Assembly (NCBI GenBank): GCA_947044405.1
Contig: CAMRHE010000067.1
Span: forward strand, 4,355,501 to 4,419,500
Direction of reading: 5' to 3'
Length of the DNA stretch: 64,000 nucleotides
Source of the DNA: Leptodactylus fallax
Taxonomy: Eukaryota; Chordata; Amphibia; Anura; Leptodactylidae
In this document: positions 24,343-38,688 of the stretch, in pieces
Layout of the letters: each line of letters opens with the position of its first letter
Position numbering within the stretch: position 1 is the stretch's first letter
Notes under the pieces: model-generated
The model's database searches: none
Told to the model about the DNA's origin: nothing
The model's input: the letters and a program-made list of their open reading frames with translations, nothing else
Program-made: the position numbers and the translations under genes

Positions 24343-24561
24343 GGCTGAGGCCCCACATTGCGGAAACACAGCTTTTTTTGTTGCAGATTTTGCTGCGGTT
24401 TTTTGAGCCAAACCCAGGAGTGGATTGAGCAGAAGACAGAAGTATAAGAACTTCTTATATGTTTCCCATTCCTATTGTAGCCATTGTTGGTTTTGGCTCA
24501 AAAAACCACAACAAAATCTGCAACAAAAAAAGCTGTGTTTCCACAACGTGGGGCCTTAGCC
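24343..24561. mobile_element. Palindromic PIF/Harbinger-like miniature element, copy 1
   Basis: The ends are inverted: GGCTGAGGCCCCACATTGCG and its complement form ending GTGGGGCCTTAGCC, flanked by TTA on both sides (24340-24342 and 24562-24564), the usual PIF/Harbinger duplication. Complementarity continues inward ('ttgcagattttg' against 'caaaatctgcaac'). No coding capacity. Copies of the same family lie at 24999 and 38478. Confidence 0.75.
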
Positions 24562-24998
24562 TTAAAGGCACAATTCTCCCTGGAAATTATCCAAAGTGAT
24601 TGTTTGGCCCTAAAAAGATTTTTCATACTGGTGAGCTATTCACAGGAGGTCTGTAGAGGTTCAACGCCCAGACACTGCACAGACCAGCTGTTCCAGCACC
24701 TTTTAGGTGCTAGAAATTACAGAAGTGCACAGGGAGCATGTGTAGGCTGCTCCTATTCATATAATAGAAGCAATGCTGCAATTCCCCAAAACCACCACTA
24801 TACAGTGGATGGGACGGCAGTGCCACTCCTATTACATAAGGAGGAGCAGCTGCACGTGGTCCCTGTCAACTGCTGTAATTGACAGAAAAGCTGATCTGTG
24901 CAGGGTTTGCGTGTTGGATCCCCACAGATAATATACTCGCATCCTCAGAATAGGCCATCAGTATGACAAATCCTCTTGGGGCCAGAAAACCCTTTTGA

Positions 24999-25216
24999 GG
25001 CTGAGGCCCCACATTGCAGAAATGCAGCTTTTTTTGTTGCAGATTTTGCTGTGTTTTTTTAGCTAAAGCCAAGAATGGCTACAAAAGGAATGGGAAATAT
25101 ATAGGAAGCTCTTATACTTCTCCCTTCTGTTCAATCCACTTCCAGCTTTGGCTCAAAAAAACGCTGCAAAATCTGCACCAAAAAAAGCTGTGTTTCCGCA
25201 ACGTGGGGCCTTAGCC
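24999..25216. mobile_element. Palindromic PIF/Harbinger-like miniature element, copy 2
   Basis: Same ends and internal palindrome as copy 1. Flanking triplets are TGA and TAA, so the duplication has decayed or the insertion site was imperfect. It appears to be inserted into the end of another repeat that starts at the TTAA just after copy 1 and ends near 'gaaaaccctttt'. Confidence 0.7.
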
Positions 25217-25219
25217 TAA

Positions 25220-28200
25220 CTCTCTACCAAGAGGAAGATCACTCTCTAGTGCCACCTTTCATAAGTCACAACCCTGTGAGTCAATGTTCAAGTCATTAAA
25301 GAGCCTTAAAACATGATTGGGAATTCTAGCCAAATTAAAAACACCCATCTGTAGACAGATATCTCTGGGTTCTGGGGGTTCTGGCAGGGTACTGCTTGGT
25401 TGGGTGAAAAAGTTTTAGAGTACGGTGGCTCTTAGATGGTATTTCTTTGTGAAGACCACAGACTTCCAGGTGATGTTTGAGGACTAATTTATGGAATGTA
25501 TTGGTAATATTTTTTTTTTTTGAGAGGCATGTACTATAAATGTTGATTGTTTCATCAGCCTTGACCAAAGGTCAAATGTAAATTGCTTTGTATTGTATGT
25601 GTACCTTGTGTGATTTATTAGATAGACAGATAGATAGATTAGAAGAATAGATTACTGCTTTTGTTATATACTTTGAGTAATGTCTTTGTACAGGTACAGC
25701 ACAAGCTGTCTCGGAGATGATGTCAGTGATTTCAGGAAGCATACCAACACCATACAAGCTGCTTACACTGATTTCAATACAGTTCAATACATTTAGCTAT
25801 GTGTGCTTCCCTATATGTGCTGGCTAGAATTGTGAGCCCTTTATATGCTGTGATAAACACATCACAAAATCCAATACAAAAAAAAATAGACCTCTGTGTG
25901 TAATTTCTGGCGTTCTACATAAAAGGTTGAATAACAGTGGAGGCTTTTTGACTCACATATATTGTACTCATTGTAAATTACAGTCTGTATTATTATCTAG
26001 AGAATCATTCACAGTTCTGCTAGTTTTGGCATACTAACACTGTGTAGTTCCCTTTGTTAGCCATTCATTTTTACAAGCCACTTTATTGTACCCTTAGACA
26101 ATGCAGCCTGGTTGCTTATTTTTTTGACTTATCATTTTCTATGTTGTACAATTTCACTGTACATTGTACATTTTTGTATTTTTGTAATATTTATAGTCAC
26201 TAGTTTATAGGCAAGTATTTGTAGTAAACCACAGAATTTCTAAGATTTATCTTTCTTTCCCTTTTCTATTTGAGAATTGAACAATTTTGCCTAGCGTCTT
26301 ATAAGCTATAACTATCTTATATAAAATCAGAGGACAAAATACTGAAAATTCTGTTATACCCTTTCTTTTTATACTTCTCTTCTATTGAAGGCATTACACA
26401 ATTATTAGAGATTTAATAATCTGAAAGACTAAAGACAATAACGCACACCTTTTCCCTGTGTATGTGAACACATTTGCATAACTATTGAATGCAACATGAA
26501 ACAAGAGCGGCAACAATAAGGTGCCCCAATCGTTTTGAATATCTGAGGCCATTGACGTAGCTGTCGGGTTCTATAGTCTTACTGGTAACACAACACATTT
26601 AACCCTCTGCAAGAACAAAATGAAGCTGCAGAAAGAGTGGAAGGAAAACAATGTATTACTATATACTTTACAAAATCCCTCTCTTGTTTTCTATTGCAGA
26701 TATGACAATGTATTTTCATTTGACTTGGTAGAGATTTACTACATGGAATGCTTTAAGGATAAACTGGTAATCCATGTTATTTGATTTCCCACTACAAGGT
26801 AGCCTTACCCACACAGCATTATATTGTTTTGTACACATTATATTACCATGCTACATAAAGGTAAACTACTGTAGATCGAGAAAAGTAAAATTCATACAGT
26901 AAGTGGTAGAGGTTACAGAAATAGGTTAGCAGTCACAAAAATAGCATCGTTGCAAGCTGTCTGTCCATTTTCTGTAAGCCTCTATTTCTAAATGTACTTG
27001 CTCCATAAACCATAAAAAGCCACTGTGCTAGAAATTACTGAGAAAATCAGACAACTTTCTCTCAAGATGTAGTAAATAAATGTTCAGTTGTCAACTAAAA
27101 ATGAGCAAACTTTCGTAATGAATCGGGTTTGTTACAATTTTTGGAACTTGTGATTTTTGGGTTTCACCATCCACAAGTCATTATTATACTCTGGGGTCTT
27201 TTCACATGCCAGAGTATAATAAGCAGAGTTCCTTGGTAGGTAGAGAAAAAACAAACACTGATACTCACCTCTCTGCCGCAACATCCAGGCCACTCAACTT
27301 CTGGCCTCTTTTGGCCACTTGGCTGACATCACTAGCACCGATTCACTGCTGAGGCCTGTGATGGGGGCGTGTCATTGTCATGATCCTTACAGATGTGTCC
27401 TTCCCTCTTTTTGTCATGGCCAGACATGCCCAGATATGGGTGTAACATAATTATTAGTGAAATTGTATCCAAAGTGATATGCTATATGTCTCTATGTGCA
27501 GCCTTTTAAGTGTTTTATTCAATTATGTTGGAGTATTTAACCAAATTCCAGCTAACTTAGGGTCAGCATGGTATAACAAAAGTCACTGCCTTTCTAATGC
27601 TTTCTGAGTACTTGCTGGTCTCTACTTCCTGATACCTCTTGGCTACTAATTGTCTGAGTGAGAATTTCCTGTCTGTTGAGCAAGACTAGGAAGTAGAAAT
27701 TGCTAAGGTTTGGAACGTGAGTGCCAGGGGATTGCTGAGGTATCACTTTTTTGATACCTGTCATGCAGACCCCTTTAAAACTTCACCTATAACAGTTGCC
27801 TTTCCTAGGAACTAACAGTGACTCCCATATAAACCCAGGACTGAAATGTGTAAAAGCCAGGCAGTTGCAAGAGCAGTAATATTAACATAGCAGATAACAG
27901 ACAATGCAAAAAATGCTACAAAAATGTGACTTTTTTTTATCCGGCAATTTCAGTTAAAAAGGAAGGACATTTGATAAACACTCAATGGACCCCATTATAG
28001 CCCCTTGGCTTCCATTTGTGTCCATCATAGAACAGATCCATTTTTTCCATTCTTCTGGAATATTTCTATTGAAAACCCTAATCTGCAATACTAATTCTAA
28101 CACAAAAACAGAAGGGTGCTGACAAAGAAAACCCAAAATAAGCAAGGCTGAAGTAAGAAGCAAGGCAAGACAATGGAGAGAAAACAAAGTACAAGGCTCA

Positions 28201-28926
28201 GAATCAAAAACTGGACTAAAATAAACTACAAGGACACAATACTAACAAGAAGCAAACAAGGCAAGGAACAAGTCCCTAGAAATATTCAAGGATAACTGGA
28301 ATACAAAGCACAGAGCTAACTCTATTACCAGCCACTCAGTGCAAAAGCCAAGAGTCTTTAAAGAGAGGCTAACCAATCAGAAACTTCTCTCCAAAAGAGC
28401 CTGAGATATAACAGAGTCGATCAGCTGTGATTCAGCTGTATAGCAAATGCCCCCAAAAGACTAAGGTCTTATGCATATGACCCAACGGTCCATTTTTCGC
28501 CTTATTCACATGATTTTTTCAACAATCATCATTCTTTTAAATCCCATGGAAGTCTATGGGTGTATTTACATGTCTATTTTTGTACCCATGAAAACAGGCA
28601 GATAGAGCATGTCCTTTTTTTTTTTGACTCCCATTTTTTTAGAAAATAACTTACACGGTCATTTTCCACTGTCATGTGAATAAGGCCTAATAGGAGAAAG
28701 TGAAACAGCAGGAGTATTCCCCCTGATTGTAACAGTCTCTATGAATATTTAATTAATAATTGTCTAGAGAACAATCAAGGATATACAGAAATGTTATTTA
28801 CCTGGATATCCTTTTATACTTTTACCTGCAGTTGGTAGTTTGTTTTTTTGTTGTTATTTTTTTTTTTTGCAAAAATAGGGAATGTAGCAGTATCACAGGT
28901 GAAACAAGCTATAAATTACCAACAGT
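25220..28926. other. Non-coding stretch, no gene recognised
   Basis: Long AT-rich region with a short GATA run near 25620 and poly-T tracts. A fragment of a repeat also seen near 56510 occurs at about 27110-27230 ('gtaatgaatcgggtttg' then 'cattattatactctgg'). No domain-bearing frame and no clear inverted or direct terminal repeats. Confidence 0.5.
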
Positions 28927-28928
28927 TA

Positions 28929-30561
28929 CAGTCATATGAAAAAGTTTGGGCACCCCTATTAATATTAATCATTTTTAGTTCTAAATATTTGGGTGTTTGC
29001 AACAGCCATTTCAATTTGATATATCTAATAACTGATGGACACAGTAATATTTCAGGATTGAAATGAGGTTTATTGTACTAACAGAAAATGTGCAATATGC
29101 ATTAAACCAAAATTTGACCGGTGCAAAAGTATGGGCACCTCAACAGAAAAGTGACATTAATATTTAGTAGATCCTCCTTTTGCAAAAATAACAGCCTCTA
29201 GTCGCTTCCTGTAGCTTTTAATCAGTTCCTGGATCCTGGATGAAGGTATTTTTGACCATTCCTCTTTACAAAACAATTCCAGTTCAGTTAAGTTTGATGG
29301 TCGCCGAGCATGGACAGCCCACTTCAAATTATCCCACAGATGTTCAATGATATTCAGGTCTGGGGACTGGGATGGCCATTCCAGAACATTGTAATTGTTC
29401 CTCTGCATGAATGCCTGAGTAGATTTGGAGCTGTGTTTTGGATCATTGTCTTGCTGAAATATCCATCCCCGGCGTAACTTCAAATTCGTCACTGATTCTT
29501 GTACATTATTCTCAAGAATCTGCTGATACTGAGTTGAATCCATGCGACCCTCAACTTTAACAAGATTCCCGGTGCTGGCATTGGTCACACAGCCCCAAAG
29601 CATGATGGAACCTCCACCAAATTTTACAGTGGGTAGCAAGTGTTTTTCTTGGAATGCTGTGTTTTTTTGATGCCATACATAACGCCTTTTTGTATGACCA
29701 AACAACTCAATCTTTGTTTCATCAGTCCACAGGACCTTCTTCCAAAATGAAGCTGGCTTGTCCAAATGTGCTTTTGCATACCTCAGGCGACTCTGTTTGT
29801 GGCATGCTTTCAGAAACGGCTTCTTTCGCATCACTCTCCCATACAGCTTCTCCTTGTGCAAAGTGTGCTGTATTGTTGACCGATGCACAGTGACACCATC
29901 TGCAGCAAGATGATGCTGCAGCTCTTTGGAGGTGGTCTGTGGATTGTCCTTGACTGTTCTCACCATTCTTCTTCTCTGCCTTTCTGATATTTTTCTTGGC
30001 CTGCCACTTCTGGGCTTAACAAGAAATGTCCCTGTGGTCTTCCATTTCCTTACTATGTTCCTCACAGTGGAAACTGACAGGTTAAATCTCTGAGACAACT
30101 TTTTGTATCCTTCCCCTGAACAACTATGTTGAACAATCTTTGTTTTCAGATCATTTGAGAGTTGTTTTGAGGAGCCCATGATGCCACTCTTCAGAGGAGA
30201 TTCAAATAGGAGAACAACTTGCAATTGGTCACCTTAAATACCTTTTCTCATGATTGGATACACCTGGCTATGAAGTTCAAAGCTCAGTGAGGTTACAAAA
30301 CCAATTTTGTGCTTCAGTAAGTCAGTAAAAAGTAATTAGGAGTATTCAAATCAATAAAATGATAAGGGTACCCAAATTTTTGCACCGGTCAAATTTTGGT
30401 TTAATGCATATTGCACATTTTCTGTTAGTACAATAAACCTCATTTCAATCCTGAAATATTACTGTGTCCATCAGTTATTAGATATATCAAATTGAAATGG
30501 CTGTTGCAAACACCCAAATATTTAGAACTAAAAATGATTAAGATTAATAGTCATATGACTG
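28929..30561 (-). mobile_element. Tc1-like transposon (copy D), right terminus internally deleted
   Basis: The left end CAGTCATATGAAAAAGTTTG follows TA at 28927-28928; the right end TCATATGACTG precedes TA at 30562-30563. The long inverted repeats are of IR/DR type: the outer motif 'aagtttgggcacccc' and inner motif 'aaagtatgggcacct' are both present on the left. On the right, about 20 bp holding the outer motif is missing at 30550/30551, removing one expected transposase-binding site. The transposase is on the minus strand. Confidence 0.9.
29157..30179 (-). CDS. Tc1-like transposase, full-length open frame, DD34E
   Basis: Start chosen at the ATG at 30179 (MGSSKQLSNDLKTKIV), giving 340 residues; 15 upstream in-frame codons are unlike family starts. 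Helix-turn-helix (LSVSTVRNIVRKWKTTG) and a GRPRK hinge motif (SGRPRKIS) lead into the catalytic core: [15 protein letters not shown] and LNIIEHLW, with 34 residues between the last D and E. No stop or frameshift is seen. The enzyme may be functional, although the element's right terminus looks damaged. Confidence 0.92.
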   Translation of the reverse strand: MGSSKQLSNDLKTKIVQHSCSGEGYKKLSQRFNLSVSTVRNIVRKWKTTGTFLVKPRSGRPRKISERQRRRMVRTVKDNPQTTSKELQHHLAADGVTVHRSTIQHTLHKEKLYGRVMRKKPFLKACHKQSRLRYAKAHLDKPASFWKKVLWTDETKIELFGHTKRRYVWHQKNTAFQEKHLLPTVKFGGGSIMLWGCVTNASTGNLVKVEGRMDSTQYQQILENNVQESVTNLKLRRGWIFQQDNDPKHSSKSTQAFMQRNNYNVLEWPSQSPDLNIIEHLWDNLKWAVHARRPSNLTELELFCKEEWSKIPSSRIQELIKSYRKRLEAVIFAKGGSTKY

Positions 30562-30563
30562 TA

Positions 30564-32971
30564 TATAAAAATAAAACAATAAAGTGATCCCTCCAGCATC
30601 GTAAATTTCTGCATCGTGATTTTGATATGTCAAGGGTCCCTTCAAGTGGCCTAAAATAACAAAAAAATGACTACTCACCTATTCCCAGGAATCCAGTGTT
30701 GCCTCTGTCTCTTCTCTAGTCCTCCCAATGTTCATTTACTTGCATAAGGCATGTCATTCCTGCAGCCAATCAGTTTCTGCTGCGGTCACGTGCCCTATTA
30801 CTGGCATTGTGGCTATGTAAAAGGAGCCATGAGGCTAGTCACACAGCACATGACTGCAGCGGCCACTGATTGTCTGCAGCAATCACATTCTCTATGCAAG
30901 AAATTGGACACCAGGTGGACCTTAGAAGAGGCAGCGCTGGATTTCTGGCGGACAGCTGAATAGTATATTTTTGTTATTTTAGGTGACTTTATTTTTGCAC
31001 AGAATTTCCTTATTGTGGGGCTGCTACACTCATAACCACCATGATATGTAAAAGATATCTGTATACAGTTCTGAAATACATCCACACGTTATCCAATATA
31101 ATACTGCTCTATCCCAAATAGCACTATGTAGAGCCTAAAACATACTGCCATGGAGTGCTTAAAAGTACCACAACATAATACCCTATTATTACTGCCACAC
31201 AGTGCCTAATTAATGCCCTCTTACAAACACCGGGGCTGCCATGCAGTGTTTAGTTATTAGTGTCTAATAATTACAAATCCCTAATTACAGCCCCTACAGA
31301 ATCCATTAATACCCCTATATACCTATACACTGCTCAATTAAAATGGTCACCATTGGTCATAGTGCTGGGCAGCAAAGGATATGCTGGAATATACACATCA
31401 CTAACACTAAATTATGGCACTGGTGAAATGGTTAATTAAACTCGGGCTTCCGTTCTTCAGGTCCGCTTGTGGACCCAAAAAATGGAAACCCAATCTGCTT
31501 AAAAAGCAGTTATCCGTGGAAACCCGCAGACCCAATAGACTATAATAGGGCCCCAGGACTTTTCGCTCCACATTTTTCAAGCATAATGGGGAACGGAATC
31601 CCCGAACGGTGAGCAAGCGCAGATGTGGACCCAGCCTTACCTATTTGGCTGCTACTTCAATTTCAAAGGATGATGGTAGAGAAACCATTCCAGTATTATC
31701 CTAGTCTATGCTGAAAATGGACGCTACACTAACCTCAAAGGAGTTATTTCTATTTTCTTCTGCTAAAGATATATTCAGTAGATTATTCTTAGAAGCAGGA
31801 AATGAGTGTTATGCTGCGTGTCACATGAACAAATAGTGTTAATGAGAGAATGCTACCCCAAGGCTGGTGACTCACAGAGAGTAAAAAGAGCAGATTCTCC
31901 AGTAGCATTATTTACTGACATACTGTACAGCTCATGCAAGGCTCTGCAATAATCCTGTGCTCTATCTCTACACTAAATGCACACTCCATATATAATACTT
32001 TTAGTGCTACATAATGAGATTGTTACAGGAGTTAATATACTATACCAGATTTATTCGATCCGAAAAGAATCTGACAATAGAATCAAATTAATCTGACCTA
32101 AAACTAATCTCAGAAGATTCATTTACCCCTACATACCATCATTCTGTGAATTGTGGCATAAATCTTTTACCGGACTCATTTGGTGAGTATTTATGGTGAA
32201 AATGTTCTTGATTAATAAGATGGATCAACCAGTGTCATTTAATATCACTATAGTTCCACAAATTCTTGACACTGGTGCTTTGCACTGGCATCTTTGTGGC
32301 CTTTAGATCAATTGCCACCTACACTGGGATTACTCCTAGAGGTAGCGACCTGGTGGTCCCCTGCAGCAAAGACCAGATCCCTATATAAGGGTCAAAGCCA
32401 GAGGACTACTTAGACAATGTCTTCAGGGATAGCCTAAAGTAAAACCAGTTAGGTGGCATAGTGGGTCCATGATCTGCTCTCCATTACACCCAGTAACATA
32501 GTAGTAGTTACTGGATTGTTGTTGCTTGTGATGTTCAGGATTTATAGTGTAAAGGTCACCTTGGAAACTTGTAAGTGTGGGACCAGAGTGAAAGAATTAA
32601 GATCCTAAGAGCTCCATTTTGCTAATTATAAAAAAAAATTCACTATAAAGACTGAGTTATAAGGACTGTACAATGGATATAAACTCTCAAAATGCTTCAA
32701 AAATTACCATTTTTTGGGGCAAAGGTGCTTACCCATGGTTTTTTAGACACGTGGTGGCTATATTGCAAAAAGCAATGGTTTTGTAGAAAAATTAGCCAAT
32801 TGTGATGACTTTAAAGTGCTACAGGCTTGTTATTTGGGAGAAAAAGTGGCTGCGTGAGCCTAATTGAAAAGTGAAACAACAGCAAAAATTAACCATTTAT
32901 GGAAGCAAAATGCCAGACGAACATTGCGTTGATATTGGAAGAAGCAATGGTGGGGTTGTTTATTTTCTTCT
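30564..32971. other. Non-coding stretch with a degenerate short-unit repeat
   Basis: Between 31120 and 31330 phrases such as 'actgccacacagtgcctaat' recur loosely ('gctgccatgcagtgtttag'), suggesting a decayed tandem repeat with a unit of a few tens of bases. No gene, tRNA or complete transposon seen. Confidence 0.45.
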
Positions 32972-32973
32972 TA

Positions 32974-34610
<1,637 letters not shown>

Positions 34611-34800
34611 TATAATGCCAACAGTATGGCAGTGGCAAGTGACACTGGCAACTATAGACAAATTCGTAGCACACTGTCAGCATGCCTCCCACTTGAAAAA
34701 TAAAGTGGTAAAAAAAATTGACTTCATAAAAATAGCCACCAAAAATTGTACCTTTCTGGCAGCAGATGAAGCACCAATGAGTGACAATTAAACAATTTGA

Positions 34801-34947
34801 AGAAAAGTTTGGGACATACTATCAGCGTCCCTGGCCTGCCAGCTGAAAAGGCAAGAATATACTCTGAAATGGAAAGGATTCTATGACTGTGAGAACAGCA
34901 CTTGGGAGCCAGAAAAGAATCTGGATTATCCTTCTGGTTATCCCTGA
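34801..34947 (+). pseudogene. Chromodomain-like fragment
   Basis: An in-frame 48-codon segment contains EYTLKWKGFYDCENSTWEPE followed by KNL, close to the chromodomain consensus (YLVKWKG...NTWEPEENL). Stops bound it on both sides. It could be the integrase tail of a decayed Ty3/gypsy chromovirus or a processed fragment of a host chromodomain gene; no flanking integrase or SET domain is visible to decide. The surrounding 34613-35460 is otherwise non-coding. Confidence 0.45.
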
Positions 34948-35463
34948 AAGGGACCAAATGCCACATCAACATCGTATTGGCAGAGTGGCAATTTACAGGA
35001 TTTCAAGGAATATATTTGGCACGATGACCATGTGCTATGTGTAGATGTGACCTGCCTACAAAGACAATCACGGAGAAGATATGGATGTGGTATAGTCTTG
35101 CTCACTTGTTGCCACTGCCAATTCAATTTTGCCAAATGAGCTGGTGACACCATTTCATGTGAGTACGAAGAGACCTACAAGTGTGTCTGCACGCCCATGA
35201 TTATTTATCTTCTTGAAGATCTTGTACCATATCATGGATTTGCCATTTCATAATGTATAAAAAAAATTGTGGGGGATGACCGCAAGTAGCTCCTGCCACC
35301 AAAGCCAGCAGCAATGGACAAAGTGTCTGCCAGTGCCACCACCACCTGAGCTTGCCTTAGATTTACCCAGGCAGGTCTTTTCAATGTTGGGGCTGCTCAT
35401 TATATAGAATACTTACTATTGCAGCTGACACCATCCTCTTCCACTGATGTCACCCAGACTCAG

Positions 35464-35976
35464 TTAACAGGTATTATCTAAAATAGAATCATCATTGGAT
35501 TCAGTAATGTCATCATCTTTCCCACTTTTTTGTGACTCATCATGGCAATGGGATTCCTCTATGCCCTCAAAATTCCTAACAGATTTTCCCCCTAGTACTC
35601 CTATCAGCACTATTACCAGTAGCACACCCCCTGCCACTATTGCCTCCACCAACCCCCATGTTTCCATCTCTGCCTCCTCTACATCCAAAAAACGCTTGCA
35701 GTTCTCATCCAACTCACCAAGAAGAGGAATCTGGCTCTGAGGAATATCTCTCTCAGCAGATGCCACATTGAAGACATGATTGACAGTACAGAAAGACATT
35801 TGGCTTTCCAAAATGTCTCTATTCTCAGGAAGTACGACAACAATGAGGCTACTGGCGGGACTGTCAAGATTCAAAAGTAGTTTTGCTGTTGCCATGCACA
35901 TTCTTATTTTTAGTACATGCACAAGTGTTTCCTCTCCCTCTCCTGCCCTGTTTTTTTCCCTGTCATTTTGCTGCAC
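35464..35976 (-). CDS. Unrecognised 170-codon open frame
   Basis: A minus-strand frame with an acidic C-terminus and one hydrophobic stretch (AIVAGGVLLVIVLIGVLGG) that could span a membrane. I recognise no family. No start context, splice pattern or neighbour supports it, and an 81-codon frame overlaps it on the other strand. It is most likely a chance open frame. Confidence 0.12.
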   Translation of the reverse strand: MQQNDREKNRAGEGEETLVHVLKIRMCMATAKLLLNLDSPASSLIVVVLPENRDILESQMSFCTVNHVFNVASAERDIPQSQIPLLGELDENCKRFLDVEEAEMETWGLVEAIVAGGVLLVIVLIGVLGGKSVRNFEGIEESHCHDESQKSGKDDDITESNDDSILDNTC

Positions 35977-36260
35977 ACTGCTTAAATTTAATAGTGATTG
36001 GCAACAATTCTGATACTAGGTGTATGTTTTTTTTTTTTTTTTAACAAAAAACTTCATTAAAAGGGTGACCTGGTCACTAAAACTGCAAAGTCAGTCAGCT
36101 TGGATTTGTTTTGGCTTTAAAATGGTGAAAGTTTTTATGTCTATTGGGTAACCAAAAAATAATAAATAACCCTTAACAAATAGAGAGTCTTTCATATTAG
36201 TGGAGGCTGCGAGACTGTATATATAATCAAGAACAACAACAACAACAAAAAAACGCTTAA

Positions 36261-37014
36261 AGCATAGCTAAACTTTCAGACAACTTTTGATTTTCTGGCA
36301 GTATTTGGGTCATTCATAAATTTGGTAATATACCTTATTAGCCAATTTTGAATTCTTTCTGTGAAATCCTGCATTTTTCACTCTTTCCCTTGCTTCTGTA
36401 TTGAGATCAGTTTCTGTCACTGAATCTTTCTGTGTGTGGAGTACGGGGATGTGTAAAACATAGAGAAAATGAGGGTAGGGGAGGGTCAATTCAAACAGTT
36501 ATATCTTGGACATTATAAAAAGTACAAACTTGCTTTTGGAGAGGAGATTCTCTTCTTTCATTTTACACTAAGGTTGCAGAACTATCTCAATTATTTCCAG
36601 AGATATCACTGGTTGTAAACACCAGGATTAGGATATTTATATGTAGCTGTATAATATATATGATATAAAAATCCCAATCTCGACTGTGTTTTCAACCAGT
36701 GATATCTCTGGAAATAATTTAGTTACCACTATAACCTTTCATGTGAACCCAATGAATCTCCTCTTTCATATGACACCAAAAGCAAGTTTGTACTTTTTAT
36801 AATATTCAAGATATAACTGTTTGAAGTGACCCTCCCCTACCCTCATTTTCTCTACATTTTACACAGCTCTCAAAATAGAAACAAGGGAAAGATTGAAAAA
36901 ATGCAGGATTTCACAGAAAGGATCCCAAACATGTTAATAAAGTATATTACAAAATGTATTTATGACACAAATGCTGACAGAAAAATCAAAAGTTGGCCAA
37001 AAGTTTAGTTACGG
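36261..37014. mobile_element. Long foldback element (about 750 bp)
   Basis: The left arm begins AGCATAGCTAAACTTTC after TTAA (36257-36260); the right arm ends AAAGTTTAGTTACGG before TTTA. The arms are complementary over roughly 300 bp each, including 'tgaaatcctgcattttt', 'gagggtaggggagggtca' and 'gatatctctggaaataat'-type blocks. No coding capacity. The TTAA-like flanks suggest a piggyBac-type miniature element with one decayed target copy. Confidence 0.7.
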
Positions 37015-38474
37015 TTTAGGAAAATAATATTTTATCAGATTAGCATACTCCATCACACTGTATTTGGTGAGCAGAACAGAAAACCCCCTTAAATAACAGA
37101 GTTTTTTTCTGATTAGTGCAGGCTGTGAGACAGTATATTGGGTGAACAACAACAAAAAAAACCACTTAACTATTGGAGATTTTTTTCAGATTAGCACATG
37201 TGGAGCCAACGTTTTGCTGTTAGAACAGTAGTTGCTATGTATTTAATGGGAAAAAAAATAACTCTTGCTCCATAAAAACCTTCGACAAAATTCATTAACA
37301 GGACTGACTGTGAGTAAAAAATTATGTTTAAACACTCTGTATACAGATGAAACTACTCACAAGAGACTAAGAGAACAATTAGATTGTTGGCAATGAAAAG
37401 GTTAACTGTCCTTCGTCTGTGTAGTAGTGCATCAATGCTGCTGTCAGTCTCATAATAGCAGCACAGATTTTCTCTCTCACTCCTAATATCTATGATTCTA
37501 TCACTAATCTGCCTGTAATTCATTAAATCTGACTAGACTGTGCTGTTTGCTAGATTCTCTAACTCTATTGCTTGACATTGTAAGCGTTTCAGAACTTAAC
37601 ACTTAGACCAGTAATCTAAACTTCACTACTAAAGAATAACCCTAAAAAGAAACTTCAATCCTAGGGAAACCTTAGGACTGCCTGATGCACTACTGCCTCA
37701 AAAAAAGCTTGGTGTAGTATACTTAACAACATAATCAAAAATGCCCAAACCTTGGCGGGACTACCTCCTTTTGGGTGTAGTTATTGAAAGTCATACTCCT
37801 TTTTTAGACCAGGACATGTCTGAACTAGGCAAATTCAAGACAGTTGGGACTTATGGATGTAGGGTTGTGTAAAGTGCTAGAATTTGGCTTGGATTTGTTT
37901 ACTGCTTTACACAGCTTCTTTGAGCAGGCCGAAAACAATATACCTTCACTGTTGTTAAAGTGTCACATCTGGTTACTGTGTTCTGAGGGACCACAGATCG
38001 GGTCTCAAGAAATTGCAGGACGCCCAGGAACCCTGGTTGGATAACACTGAATTAAATACAAGTAGAGACCAATACTGTAAGGCAAATGAAATGGAGTGGA
38101 AAAGCTACACTGGTTACTGTGCAAGTTAATGGAAAGAAAATTTAGATTGACGTTCTCAATTAATGTTGGGTCAGTATGGATTTTCCAAGCCAAATTAGCA
38201 ATTACTATTGAAGATCAAAGGTACTGGTAAAACAAGTAATGGAGTCTGGATAGGAGAGCCCCTAAATGACCTCATAACTCAATGCTAAAATTATCTGGAT
38301 TTTCTCAATTTATTGCATATCCACTTGGTAAGGGATAAATTGGTGATTGGTGGATGTCTGACTGCTGGGACCCCCATTGATCAACAGAACAAAGGCACCC
38401 TAGTTTAAGTGATTGGTGGGGATCCCATTAGCCAGACACCCACCAATCTGCAATTTGCTGAGATGAATAAACCA
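37015..38474. other. Non-coding stretch
   Basis: At 37096-37170 a phrase ending 'ggctgtgagacagtatatt' resembles 36168-36250 on the other side of the foldback element. Nothing else recognised. Confidence 0.45.
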
Positions 38475-38477
38475 TTA

Positions 38478-38688
38478 GGCTAAGGCCACATGTTGTGAGA
38501 ACGCAGCTTTTTTTTTGTTGCAGATTTTGTTGCATTTTTTTTTAGTCAAAGCCAAGAATGGCTACAAAAGGAATGGGAAATATATAGGAAGCTCTTATAC
38601 TTCTACCTTTTGCTAAATCCAATCCTGACTTTGGCTCAAAAATGTTTTGACGACAAAATCTGCAAAAAAAAGCAGCTTTTCCGCAGCC
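38478..38688. mobile_element. Palindromic PIF/Harbinger-like miniature element, copy 3
   Basis: Begins GGCTAAGGCCACATGTTGTG after TTA (38475-38477) and ends at a shortened right terminus before TTA (38689-38691). The middle ('ccaagaatggctacaaaagg') matches copy 2 closely, so copies 2 and 3 share a more recent ancestor than either does with copy 1. Confidence 0.7.

Noticed and set aside
35464..35976. 170-codon minus-strand frame as a membrane protein gene
   Set aside because: One hydrophobic stretch but no family, start context or exon structure. Listed at very low confidence only.
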